A stretch of 64,000 nucleotides of DNA from Gadus chalcogrammus (GCF_026213295.1 NC_079419.1:26947206-27011205); one strand, 5' to 3'; shown: positions 35,451-48,284, counted from the stretch's first letter. Notes: generated by a model from the sequence alone, not told the origin. Translations and numbers: made by a program.

Positions 35451-37056
35451 ATCCTTCAATGGGAGTCAATGGCAGCCCATAGAACCGCTTGGCGAAAAGT
35501 TGTGAAATTTGGCACACTGGTTCAAGACAGCCCCATTAGCCCATTAACCCAATCTCAGGTCGCTAGCCCAAAAGCTCTAGCGCCACCAACAGGTCAAAGT
35601 TGGACATGCATTCATGTTCATAACTTTTGACCCATTCGACCAATATTCACAAACCAGGTATCAATGGATTCCTTGAAACAAGCCCAGTTCAACACACCCT
35701 ATGACCTCATTGCGCCATGACGTATATTTCCGCCATCTTGGTTTATGTCAAAAACCATCAAAATGCTACTTCTATCACAAATCTTGTCCAATCATCTCGG
35801 AACTTGGCGCACATGATCTTCTGGCCATCTTTGATAAAAAACATAGTATAGATTTGTCATATTAAAAACCGTTTGCCCGCTAAAGCCAGTCAAATTTGGC
35901 GGCGAAGCCGCCAAACAGGAAGTGAGCCAATTTCTCAGCATCCCTTTGACATATCATAACCAGGCTTGGTATATAGACCAATGGCCTCATAAAGGTGACA
36001 CTGATTGAATTTGGTGACCTTTGACCTCTAGGGGGCGCTGTTATTAATGTCGATGTGTTTTGACTCCTTTCACTTCACATGAGTATATTTAAAACTTATT
36101 TTCAATGTCTGGTGATACTATTAGACCTATCAGTATAGCTAGTGTATTATTTCTTGCAGAAATATCCGCGACAGCCAATGATATTCGACCGCGAAGCCGC
36201 CAAACCGGAAACACGCCAATATATCAGCAGCCATTTGACATATCATAACCAAACTTGATACATAGACCCATGGCCTCATTAAGGTGACACTCAATGAATT
36301 TGGTGACCATTGACCTATAGGGGGCGCTGTTATTAATGACGATGTGTTTTAACTCCTCTCTCTTCACATGAGTACATTTCAAACTTATTTTTAACGTCTG
36401 AGGATACTGCCAGACCTCCTTATATAGCTTATGAATCATTTCTCATTGCAACATCAGAACTTGGCCGCCATGTTGAAAGTTGTCAAAATCAGTTGAAAAT
36501 GTCCTAAGGCCACAAATTATGTCCAATCTTCATGGAACTTGGCATATATGTTCTTCAGACCAAGCTGAACAAAGGTATCAAACAGCTTTCTCAAATTCAA
36601 AACCGTTTGGCCGTGACAGCCAATCAAACTTGACGGCGCTCATTAATGGGTAGACACTGCACTCGTGTGGCGACATGCGGTACTTAATGCATAATGCAAC
36701 AATGACTCTATTAACCATTCCGCCCGCTTACGATATAAACTGCAATACCCACTGGATTAGATGCTTCACGAACCACCTCCAGAACGGATACTTGTTTACA
36801 TTGTGTCTCTTTTAGAGATATTGTTCCGAATACCCCTATGTATTTGTGACATTTGTTCTGTCAGGCAGGCTGTATTGCGCCCATACCTCTAGGTGGGGTC
36901 ATTTTCCCACATAATGCTCATCCCACCGGCTGTCGGTATTGCCGATTTCCGAGACGGTCGTCATGTAGCCCCCTGGCCAATTGCGTCCATCAGGCAGAAT
37001 TAGCCTACCGAGTCCGATTATGCTTGACACCCACATTGCTGCTCGCAGCTATATTT
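35451..37056 (+). repeat. A monomer 13 (long class, 1606 bp)
   Basis: Starts with the alternative ATCCTTCAATGGG form. No left module. CRE mutated to TGACCTCA. Counterpart of monomer 19 at an offset of 9013 bp. Confidence 0.93.
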
Positions 37057-37062
37057 ATTATT

Positions 37063-38329
37063 ATCCTTCAGTGGGAGTCAATGGCAGCCCATAGAACCGC
37101 TTGGCGAAAAGTTGTGAAATTTGGCACACTTGTTCAGGACAGCCCCATTAGCCCATTAGGCCAATCTCAGGTTGCTAGCCCAACAGCTCTAGCGCCACCA
37201 ACAGGTCAAAGTTGGACATGCATTCATGTTCATAACTTTCGACCCATTTGACCAATATTCACAAACTAGGTATCATTGGATTCCTTGAACCAAGCCCAGT
37301 TCAACAAACCCTATGACGTCATTGCGCCATGACGTATATTTCCGCCATCTTGGTTTATGTCAAAAACCATCAAAATGCTACTTCTATCACAAATCTTGTC
37401 CAATCATCTCGAAACTTGGCACACATGATCTTCTGGCCATCCTTGATGAAAAACATCGAATAGATTTGTCAAATTCAAAACTCTTTGCCCGTTTAAGCCA
37501 ATCAAATTTGGCGGCGAAGCCGCTAAACAGGAAGTGAGCCGATTTCTCAGCATCCCTTAGAAATATCATAACCAGACTTGGTATATAGACCCATGGCCTC
37601 ATAAAGGTGACACTGATTGAATATGGTGACCTTTGACCTCTAGGTGGCGCTGTTATTAATGTCGAAGTGTTTTGACTCCTCTCTCTTCACATGAGTACAT
37701 TTCAAACTTATTTTCAATGTCTGGTGATACTAACAGACCTCCCCGTGTGGCTAGCATATTATTTATTGCAGAAATATCCGTGACAGCCAATGATATTCGA
37801 CCGCGAAGCCACCAAACCGGAAACACGCCAATATCTCAGCATCCCTTTGACATATCATAACCAAACTTGTTACATAGACCCATAACATCATCATGGGAAC
37901 ACTCAATGAATTTGGTGACCATTGACCTCTAGGGGGCGCTATAATTAATGAAGACGTGTTTTAACTCCTCTCTCTTCACATACAAATAAATAATAATAAA
38001 ATAATAATAATAATAAAAATACATTTCAAACTTATTTTCAATGTTTAATGATACTGTCAGACCTCCCCATATATCTTGTAAATTATTTTGTTGATATTGT
38101 TCCGAATACCCCTATGTATTTGTGACATTTGTTCTGTCAGGCAGACTGCATTGCGCCCTTACCTCTAGGTGGGGTCCTTTTCCCATTTACTCATCCCACC
38201 GGCTGTCGGTATTGCCGATTTCCGAGGCGGTCGTCATGGAGCCCCCTGGCCGATTGCGTCCATCCGGCAGAATAAGCCTACCGAGTCCGATTATGCTTGA
38301 CACCCACATTGCTGCTCGCAGCTATATTT
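37063..38329 (+). repeat. A monomer 14 (1267 bp)
   Basis: Short form carrying an A/T-rich replacement (AAATAATAATAAAATAATA) near 37985-38020 where other monomers read CATGAGTACATTTC. Counterpart of monomer 20 (offset 9013 bp), but its first bases (CCTTCAGTGGG) differ. Confidence 0.93.
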
Positions 38330-38400
38330 GGGTGTCAAGCAACTATGTTGCGAGACAACCTATTGTTATTGTACGAATTATTATTATTATTATTATTATT

Positions 38401-40004
38401 ATGCTGCCATTGGAGTCAATGGTAGCCCATAGAACCGCTTGGCGAAAAGTTGTGAAATTTGGCACACTGGTTCAGGACAGCCCCATTAGCCCATTAAGCC
38501 AATCTCAGGTCGCTAGCCCTACAGCTCTAGCGCCACCAACAGGTCAAAGTTGGGCATGCATTCATGTTCATAACTTTCGACCTATTCGACCAATATTCAC
38601 AAACCAGGTATCATTGGATTCCTTGAACCAAGCCCAGTTCAACACACCCTATGACGTCATTGTGCCATGACGTATATTTCCGCCATCTTGGTTTATGTCA
38701 AAAACCTTCAAAATGCTACTTCTATCACAAATCTTGTCCAATCATCTCGAATCTTGACACACATGATCTTCTGGCCATGCTTGATAAAAAACATCGAATA
38801 GATTTGTCAAATTCAAAACCGTTTGTCCGCTAAAGCCAATCAAATTTAACCGCCAAGTTGCCAAACCGGAAGTAAGCCCATATCTCAGAAGCCCTTTGAC
38901 CTATCATAACCAACCTTGGTAGAGAGACCCATGACCGCATCACGGTGACACTGAATGAATTTGGTGACCCTTGACCTCTAGGTGGCGCTGTTATTAATGT
39001 CGATGTGTTTTGACTCCTCTCTCTTCACATGAGTACATTTAAAACTTATTTTCAATGTCTGGTGATACTATCAGACCTCCCCATATAGCTCATATATTAC
39101 GTCTTGCAGAAATATCCGCGACAGCCAATGATATTCGAGCGCGAAGCCGGAAAACCGGAAACATGCCAATATCTCTGCAGCCCTTTGACATATCATAACC
39201 AAACTTGATACATTGACCCATAACATAATCATGGGGACACTCAAAGAATTTGGTGACCATTGAACGCTAGGGGGCGCTATAATTAATGAAGACGTGTTTT
39301 AACTCCTCTCTCTTCACATGAGTACATTTCAAACTTATTTTCAATGTCTGATGATACTGTCAGACCTACTCATATAGCATATAAATTATTTCTCATTGCA
39401 ACATCAGAACTTGGCCGCCATGTTGAAAGTTGTCAAAATCAGTTGTAAATTCCCACAGGCCACAAATTATGTCCAATCTTCATGAAACTCTGCATATATG
39501 ATCTTCAGACCAAGCTGAACTAATGTGTTAAACAGCTTTCTCAAATTCAAAACCGTTTGGCCGTGACAGGCAATCAAACTTGACGGCGCTCATTAATGGG
39601 TAGACACTGCACTCGTGTGGCGATAAGCGGTACTTAATGTATAATGCAACAATGACTATATTTACCATTCCGCCCACTTAAAATATAAACTGCAATTCCC
39701 ACTGGATCAGATGCTTCACGAACCACCTCCAGAAGGGATGCTTGTTTACATGGTGTCTCTTTTAGGGATATTGTTCCGAATACCCCTATGTATTTGTGAC
39801 ATTTGTTCTGTCAGGCAGACTGCATTGCGTCCTTACCTCTAGGTGGGGTCCTTTTTCCCATTTACTCATCCCACCGGCTGTCGGTATTGCCGATTTCCGA
39901 GGCGGTCGTCATGTAGCCCCCTGGCCAAATGCGTCCATCCGGCAGAATTAGCCTACCGAGTCCGATTATGCTTGACACCCACATTGCTGCTCGCAGCTAT
40001 ATTT
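38401..40004 (+). repeat. A monomer 15 (long class, 1604 bp)
   Basis: One left module (38330). Close to monomers 1 and 10. Confidence 0.94.
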
Positions 40005-40078
40005 ATTGGGTGTCAAGCAACTATGTTGCGAGACAACCTATTGTTTTCGTACGAATTCCTATTATTATTATTATTATT

Positions 40079-41393
40079 ATCCTTCAATGGGAGTCAATGG
40101 CAGCCCATAGAACCGCTTGGCGAAAAGTTGTGAAATTTGGCACACTGGTTCAGGACAGCCCCATTAGCCCATTAACCAAATCTCAGGTCGCTAGCCCAAC
40201 AGCTCTAGCGCCACCAACAGGTCAAAGTTGGACATGCATTCATGTTCATAACTTTCGACTTATTCGACCAATATTCACAAACCAGGTATCATTGGATTCC
40301 TTGAACCAAGCCCAGTTCAACACACCCTATGACGTCATTGTGCCATGACGTATATTTCCGCCATCTTGGTTTATGTCAAAAACCTTCAAAAGGCTACTTC
40401 TATCACAAATCTTGTCCAATCATCTCGAATCTTGACACACATGATCTTCTGGCCATGCTTGATAAAAAACATCGAATAGATTTGTCAAATTCAAAACCGT
40501 TTGTCCGCTAAAGCCAATCAAATTTAACCGCCAAGTTGCCAAACCGGAAGTAAGCCCATATCTCAGAAGCCCTTTGACCTATCATAACCAACCTTGGTAG
40601 AGAGACCCATGACCGCATCACGGTGACACTGAATGAATTTGGTGACCCTTGACCTCTAGGTGGCGCTGTTATTAATGTCGATGTGTTTTAACTCCTCTCT
40701 CTTCACATGAGTACATTTCAAACTTATTTTCAATGTCTGATGATACTGTCAGACCTACTCATATAGCTTATAAATTATTTCTCATTGCAACATCAGAACT
40801 TGGCCGCCATGTTGAAATTTGTCAAAATCAGTTGTAAATTCCCACAGGCCACAAATTATGTCCAATCTTCATGAAACTCTGCATATATGATCTTCAGACC
40901 AAGCTGAACTAATGTGTTAAACAGCTTTCTCAAATTCAAAACCGTTTGGCCGTGACAGGCAATCAAACTTGACGGCGCTCATTAATGGGTAGACACTGCA
41001 CTCGTGTGGCGATAAGCGGTACTTAATGTATAATGCAACAATGACTATATTTACCATTCCGCCCACTTAAAATATAAACTGCAATTCCCACTGGATCAGA
41101 TGCTTCACGAACCACCTCCAGAAGGGATGCTTGTTTACATGGTGTCTCTTTTAGGGATATTGTTCCGAATACCCCTATGTATTTGTGACATTTGTTCTGT
41201 CAGGCAGACTGCATTGCGCCCTTACCTCTAGGTGGGGTCCTTTTTCCCATTTACTCATCCCACCGGCTGTCGGTATTGCCGATTTCCGAGGCGGTCGTCA
41301 TGTAGCCCCCTGGCCAAATGCGTCCATCCGGCAGAATTAGCCTACCGAGTCCGATTATGCTTGACACCCACATTGCTGCTCGCAGCTATATTT
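40079..41393 (+). repeat. A monomer 16 (1315 bp, one internal subrepeat)
   Basis: One left module (about 40008). Only one of the two 290-bp subrepeats remains. It starts like the first (GGTGGCGCTGTTATTAATG) and ends like the second (GTGTTTTAACTCC), as expected of unequal recombination between subrepeats. Confidence 0.93.
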
Positions 41394-41402
41394 ATTATTA
41401 TT

Positions 41403-42717
41403 ATCCTTCAATGGGAGTCAATGGCAGCCCATAGAACCGCTTGGCGAAAAGTTGTGAAATTTGGCACACTGGTTCAGGACAGCCCCATTAGCCCATTAAC
41501 CAAATCTCAGGTCGCTAGCCCAACAGCTCTAGCGCCACCAACAGGTCAAAGTTGGACATGCATTCATGTTCATAACTTTCGACTTATTCGACCAATATTC
41601 ACAAACCAGGTATCATTGGATTCCTTGAACCAAGCCCAGTTCAACACACCCTATGACGTCATTGTGCCATGACGTATATTTCCGCCATCTTGGTTTATGT
41701 CAAAAACCTTCAAAAGGCTACTTCTATCACAAATCTTGTCCAATCATCTCGAATCTTGACACACATGATCTTCTGGCCATGCTTGATAAAAAACATCGAA
41801 TAGATTTGTCAAATTCAAAACCGTTTGTCCGCTAAAGCCAATCAAATTTAACCGCCAAATTGCCAAACCGGAAGTAAGCCCATATCTCAGAAGCCCTTTG
41901 ACCTATCATAACCAACCTTGGTAGAGAGACCCATGACCGCATCACGGTGACACTGAATGAATTTGGTGACCCTTGACCTCTAGGTGGCGCTGTTATTAAT
42001 GTCGATGTGTTTTAACTCCTCTCTCTTCACATGAGTACATTTCAAACTTATTTTCAATGTCTGATGATACTGTCAGACCTACTCATATAGCTTATAAATT
42101 ATTTCTCATTGCAACATCAGAACTTGGCCGCCATGTTGAAATTTGTCAAAATCAGTTGTAAATTCCCACAGGCCACAAATTATGTCCAATCTTCATGAAA
42201 CTCTGCATATATGATCTTCAGACCAAGCTGAACTAATGTGTTAAACAGCTTTCTCAAATTCAAAACCGTTTGGCCGTGACAGGCAATCAAACTTGACGGC
42301 GCTCATTAATGGGTAGACACTGCACTCGTGTGGCGATAAGCGGTACTTAATGTATAATGCAACAATGACTATATTTACCATTCCGCCCACTTAAAATATA
42401 AACTGCAATTCCCACTGGATCAGATGCTTCACGAACCACCTCCAGAAGGGATGCTTGTTTACATGGTGTCTCTTTTAGGGATATTGTTCCGAATACCCCT
42501 ATGTATTTGTGACATTTGTTCTGTCAGGCAGACTGCATTGCGCCCTTACCTCTAGGTGGGGTCCTTTTTCCCATTTACTCATCCCACCGGCTGTCGGTAT
42601 TGCCGATTTCCGAGGCGGTCGTCATGTAGCCCCCAGGCCAATTGCGTCCATCCGGCAGAATTAGCCTACCGAGTCCGATTATGCTTGACACCCACATTGC
42701 TGCTCGCAGCTATATTT
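41403..42717 (+). repeat. A monomer 17 (1315 bp, one internal subrepeat)
   Basis: Near-identical tandem copy of monomer 16 with the same chimeric subrepeat, so the deletion came first and the duplication later. No left module. Confidence 0.94.
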
Positions 42718-42726
42718 ATTATTATT

Positions 42727-44330
42727 ATCCTTCAATGGGAGTCAATGGCAGCCCATAGAACCGCTTGGCGAAAAGTTGTGAAATTTGGCACACTGGTTCA
42801 GGACAGCCCCATTAGCCCATTAACCAAATCTCAGGTCGCTAGCTCAACAGCTCTAGCGCCACCAACAGGTCAAAGTTGGACATGCATTCATGTTCATAAC
42901 TTTCGACTTATTCGACCAATATTCACAAACCAGGTATCATTGGATTTCTTGAACCAAGCCCAGTTCAACAAACCCTATGACGTCATTGTGCCATGACGTA
43001 TAAATCCGCCATCTTGGTTTATGTCAAAAACCTTCAAAATGCTACTTCTATCACAAATCTTGTCCAATCATCTCGAAACTTGGCACACATGATCTTCTGG
43101 CCATGCTTGATAAAAAACATCGAATAGATTTGTCAAATTCAAAACCGTTTGTCCGCTAAAGCCAATCAAATTTAACCGCCAAGTTGCCAAACCGGAAGTA
43201 AGCCCATATCTCAGAAGCCCTTTGACCTATCATAACCAACCTTGGTAGAGAGACCCATGACCGCATCACGGTGACACTGAATGAATTTGGTGACCCTTGA
43301 CCTCTAGGTGGCGCTGTTATTAATGTCGATGTGTTTTGACTCCTCTCTCTTCACATGAGTACATTTAAAACTTATTTTCAATGTCTGGTGATACTATCAG
43401 ACCTCCCCATATAGCTCATATATTACGTCTTGCAGAAATATCCGCGACAGCCAATGATATTCGAGCGCGAAGCCGGAAAACCGGAAACACGCCAATATCT
43501 CTGCAGCCCTTTGACATATCATAACCAAACTTGATACATTGACCCATAACATAATCATGGGGACAATCAAAGAATTTGGTGACCATTGACCGCTAGGGGG
43601 CGCTATAATTAATGAAGACGTGTTTTAACTCCTCTCTCTTCACATGAGTACATTTCAAACTTATTTTCAATGTCTGATGATACTGTCAGACCTACTCATA
43701 TAGCTTATAAATTATTTCTCATTGCAACATCAGAACTTGGCCGCCATGTTGAAAGTTGTCAAAATCAGTTGTAAATTCCCACAGGCCACAAATTATGTCC
43801 AATCTTCATGAAACTCTGCATATATGATCTTCAGACCAAGCTGAACTAATGTGTTAAACAGCTTTCTCAAATTCAAAACCGTTTGGCCGTGACAGGCAAT
43901 CAAACTTGACGGCGCTCATTAATGGGTAGACACTGCACTCGTGTGGCGATAAGCGGTACTTAATGTATAATGCAACAATGACTATATTTACCATTCCGCC
44001 CACTTAAAATATAAACTGCAATTCCCACTGGATCAGATGCTTCACGAACCACCTCCAGAAGGGATGCTTGTTTACATGGTGTCTCTTTTAGGGATATTGT
44101 TCCGAATACCCCTATGTATTTGTGACATTTGTTCTGTCAGGCAGACTGCATTGCGCCCTTACCTCTAGGTGGGGTCCTTTTTCCCATTTACTCATCCCAC
44201 CGGCTGTCGGTATTGCCGATTTCCGAGGCGGTCGTCATGTAGCCCCCTGGCCAAATGCGTCCATCCGGCAGAATTAGCCTACCGAGTCCGATTATGCTTG
44301 ACACCCACATTGCTGCTCGCAGCTATATTT
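42727..44330 (+). repeat. A monomer 18 (long class, 1604 bp)
   Basis: Starts ATCCTTCAATGGG. Both subrepeats present. No left module. Its first half resembles monomers 16-17. Confidence 0.94.
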
Positions 44331-44463
44331 GGGTGTCAAGCAACTATGTTGCGAGACAACCTATTGTTTTCGTACGAATTCCTATTATTATTGGGTGTCA
44401 AGCAACTATGTTGCGAGACAACCTATTGTTTTTGTACGAATTCCTATTATTATTATTATTATT

Positions 44464-46069
44464 ATCCTTCAATGGGAGTCAATGGCAGCCCATAGAACCG
44501 CTTGGCGAAAAGTTGTGAAATTTGGCACACTGGTTCAAGACAGCCCCATTAGCCCATTAACCCAATCTCAGGTCGCTAGCCCAAAAGCTCTAGCGCCACC
44601 AACAGGTCAAAGTTGGACATGCATTCATGTTCATAACTTTTGACCCATTCGACCAATATTCACAAACCAGGTATCAATGGATTCCTTGAAACAAGCCCAG
44701 TTCAACACACCCTATGACCTCATTGCGCCATGACGTATATTTCCGCCATCTTGGTTTATGTCAAAAACCATCAAAATGCTACTTCTATCACAAATCTTGT
44801 CCAATCATCTCGGAACTTGGCGCACATGATCTTCTGGCCATCTTTGATAAAAAACATTGAATAGATTTGTCATATTCAAAACCGTTTGCCCGCTAAAGCC
44901 AGTCAAATTTGGCGGCGAAGCCGCCAAACAGGAAGTGAGCCAATTTCTCAGCATCCCTTTGACATATCATAACCAGGCTTGGTATATAGACTAATGGCCT
45001 CATAAAGGTGACACTGATTGAATTTGGTGACCTTTGACCTCTAGGGGGCGCTGTTATTAATGTCGATGTGTTTTGACTCCTTTCACTTCACATGAGTATA
45101 TTTAAAACTTATTTTCAATGTCTGGTGATACTATTAGACCTATCAGTATAGCTAGTGTATTATTTCTTGCAGAAATATCCGCGACAGCCAATGATATTCG
45201 ACCGCGAAGCCGCCAAACCGGAAACACGCCAATATATCAGCAGCCATTTGACATATCGTAACCAAACTTGATACATAGACCCATGGCCTCATTAAGGTGA
45301 CACTCAATGAATTTGGTGACCATTGACCTATAGGGGGCGCTGTTATTAATGACGATGTGTTTTAACTCCTCTCTCTTCACATGAGTACATTTCAAACTTA
45401 TTTTTAACGTCTGAGGATACTGCCAGACCTCCTTATATAGCTTATGAATCATTTCTCATTGCAACATCAGAACTTGGCCGCCATGTTGAAAGTTGTCAAA
45501 ATCAGTTGAAAATTTCCTAAGGCCACAAATTATGTCCAATCTTCATGGAACTTGGCATATATGTTCTTCAGACCAAGCTGAACAAAGGTATCAAACAGCT
45601 TTCTCAAATTCAAAACCGTTTGGCCGTGACAGCCAATCAAACTTGACGGCGCTCATTAATGGGTAGACACTGCACTCGTGTGGCGACATGCGGTACTTAA
45701 TGCATAATGCAACAATGACTCTATTAACCATTCCGCCCGCTTACGATATAAACTGCAATACCCACTGGATTAGATGCTTCACGAACCACCTCCAGAACGG
45801 ATACTTGTTTACATTGTGTCTCTTTTAGAGATATTGTTCCGAATACCCCTATGTATTTGTGACATTTGTTCTGTCAGGCAGGCTGTATTGCGCCCATACC
45901 TCTAGGTGGGGTCATTTTCCCACATAATGCTCATCCCACCGGCTGTCGGTATTGCCGATTTCCGAGACGGTCGTCATGTAGCCCCCTGGCCAATTGCGTC
46001 CATCAGGCAGAATTAGCCTACCGAGTCCGATTATGCTTGACACCCACATTGCTGCTCGCAGCTATATTT
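44464..46069 (+). repeat. A monomer 19 (long class, 1606 bp)
   Basis: Two left modules (44331 and about 44394). CRE mutated to TGACCTCA, as in monomer 13, of which it is the 9013-bp-offset copy. Confidence 0.93.
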
Positions 46070-46075
46070 ATTATT

Positions 46076-47342
46076 ATGCTGCCATTGGAGTCAATGGCAG
46101 CCCATAGAACCGCTTGGCGAAAAGATGTGAAATTTGGCACACTTGTTCAGGACAGCCCCATTAGCCCATTAAGCCAATCTCAGGTCGCTAGCCCAACAGC
46201 TCTAGCGCCACCAACAGGTCAAAGTTGGACATGCATATATGTTCATAACTTTCGACCCATTCGACAAATATTCACAAACCAGGTATCATTTGATTCCTTG
46301 AACCAAGCCCAGTTCAACAAACCCTATGACGTCATTGCGCCATGACGTATATTTCCGCCATCTTGGTTTATGTCAAAAACCATCAAAATGCTACTTCTAT
46401 CACAAATCTTGTCCAATCATCTCGAAACTTGGCACACATGATCTTCTGGCCATCCTTGATGAAAAACATCGAATAGATTTGTCAAATTCAAAACTCTTTG
46501 CCCGCTTAAGCCAATCAAATTTGGCGGCGAAGCCGCTAAACAGGAAGTGAGCCGATTTCTCAGCATCCCTTAGAAATATCATAACCAGACTTGGTATATG
46601 GACCCATGGCCTCATAAAGGTGACACTGATTGAATGTGGTGACCTTTGACCTCTAGGTGGCGCTGTTATTAATGTCGAAGTGTTTTGACTCCTCTCTCTT
46701 CACATGAGTACATTTCAAACTTATTTTCAATGTCTGGTGATACTAACAGACCTCCCCGTGCGGCTAGCATATTATTTATTGCAGAAATATCCGTGACAGC
46801 CAATGATATTCGACCGCGAAGCCACCAAACCGGAAACACGCCAATATCTCAGCATCCCTTTGACATATCATAACCAAACTTGTTACATAGACCCATAACA
46901 TCATCATGGGAACACTCAATGAATTTGGTGACCATTGACCTCTAGGGGGCGCTATAATTAATGAAGACGTGTTTTAACTCCTCTCTCTTCACATACAAAT
47001 AAATAATAATAAAATAATAATAATAATAAAAATACATTTCAAACTTATTTTCAATGTTTAATGATACTGTCAGACCTCCCCATATATCTTGTAAATTATT
47101 TTGTTGATATTGTTCCGAATACCCCTATGTATTTGTGACATTTGTTCTGTCAGGCAGACTGCATTGCGCCCTTACCTCTAGGTGGGGTCCTTTTCCCATT
47201 TACTCATCCCACCGGCTGTCGGTATTGCCGATTTCCGAGGCGGTCGTCATGGAGCCCCCTGGCCGATTGCGTCCATCCGGCAGAATAAGCCTACCGAGTC
47301 CGATTATGCTTGACACCCACATTGCTGCTCGCAGCTATATTT
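46076..47342 (+). repeat. A monomer 20 (1267 bp), last of the array
   Basis: Copy of monomer 14 with the same A/T-rich replacement (about 46996-47033), but with a CTGCCATTGG start. Followed by one A left module (47343-47395) and then family B. Confidence 0.93.
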
Positions 47343-47395
47343 GGGTGTCAAGCAACTATGTTGCGAGACAACCTATTGTTATTGTACGAATTCTT
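47343..47395 (+). mobile_element. Family A left module at the right edge of the array
   Basis: GGGTGTCAAGCAAC...GTTGC...GACAACC then ATTCTTATTA, joining directly to a family B left module. Confidence 0.92.
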
Positions 47396-47399
47396 ATTA

Positions 47400-48284
47400 G
47401 GGGTCCAAGCCAACAGGTTGGATCCCTATTGTTTTTGTAAGGATTATTATTATTAGGGGTCCAAGCCAACAGGTTGGATCCCTATTGTTTTTGTAAGGAT
47501 TATTATTATTCCCAGCTAGAAGTGGTACCACAGCCCAAACCGTAAATGGTGCACACGCGCCAATTACATGACTAGAACCAGTACCGGCACCGCTACTCAG
47601 ATAACCAAATCCAGACATGCCGGCCACTAGGTGGCGCTATACCAAGGAGAAACACGTTTGGGGCTATAACTCCCACACCGAACCTCCCAGAGTCCAAAAA
47701 CTTGTACACACAGATGCACTGGAGTCTGCTGCATCTTTTGGCCTAGGCCACGCCCATTTGCGTCTATGAATATTTTTCGCTAAATCGCGAAAACCGCAAA
47801 ACTGTTTTTTCCCTACTCCTCCCACATTTCTTGACCAATCGACACCAAACTTTGCACACGACATCTTCAGACGCACACGCAAAGAAATCATATATACTTT
47901 TTTGATCCGACCTTCGACGACGAAACGGTAGCGTTTTGAATATTTGTTTATTAGCTTAATTAGACGTGGAAAATCAAAAATCAAAAAAAATCCTAAATTA
48001 GACATCGGATCGAGTCCAAATTTTACACACATGTCGGTGCTAACCTTACTGTCGTTCGATAAAAAATTCAGAAAATTTCGCCATTAGGGGGCGCAATAAA
48101 CAAGGAAATTGTATATCTTCTACAAAATTTCGCCGCGAAAACGCTACACTGACTTCTCGCTACTCCTACCACAGTCAAATCCTTTGTATCCACAGGTTCA
48201 GGGTAGCGTTTTGAACACATGCTTCGCGTTGTGCCGGCGAAATGCACACTTCTTGGACCCCTGCATAACTGCTTGCAGTTCTAG
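47400..48284 (+). mobile_element. Family B element, copy 4, with two left modules
   Basis: Left modules start at 47400 and 47456, the body at about 47511, and the right end TTGGACCCC plus AACTGC/GCAGTT hairpin and CTAG ends at 48284. It is the mirror-side flank of the A array, close to copy 2 in sequence. Unique DNA follows. Confidence 0.9.
47621..47639 (+). promoter_or_regulatory. CTCF-type motif in family B copy 4
   Basis: Same 19-mer as at 15991-16009. The two lie on opposite sides of the A array and in the same orientation. Confidence 0.6.

Larger units (their letters stand above)
17921..47342 (+). repeat. Family A tandem array, 20 head-to-tail monomers (overview)
   Basis: Every monomer starts just after a (TTA)n run with TGCTGCCATTGGAGTC or TCCTTCAATGGGAGTC. 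It ends with GCTTGACACCC, inverse of the left-module tip, plus the hairpin GCTGC-TC-GCAGC and TATATTT. Between monomers there are zero, one or two left modules (five before monomer 1). Body lengths form classes: nine of 1232-1233 bp, six of 1604-1606 bp, two of 1267 bp, two of 1315 bp and one of about 1600 bp carrying a solo LTR. Each full body has two internal subrepeats about 290 bp apart. All are on +. Open frames here are repeat artefacts. Confidence 0.95.

Noticed and set aside
36224..36439. Minus-strand frame duplicated exactly at 45237-45452
   Set aside because: The conservation reflects the 9013-bp block duplication, not selection on a protein; the frame spans an A monomer subrepeat.
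17606..47440. Many open frames of 60-180 residues with runs of Ile, Leu or Tyr and repeated blocks such as WRKVVKFGTLVQD
   Set aside because: They are translations of the (TTA)n tract and the A monomer, recur in every unit, appear in several frames and have no start context or codon bias. They are not genes.
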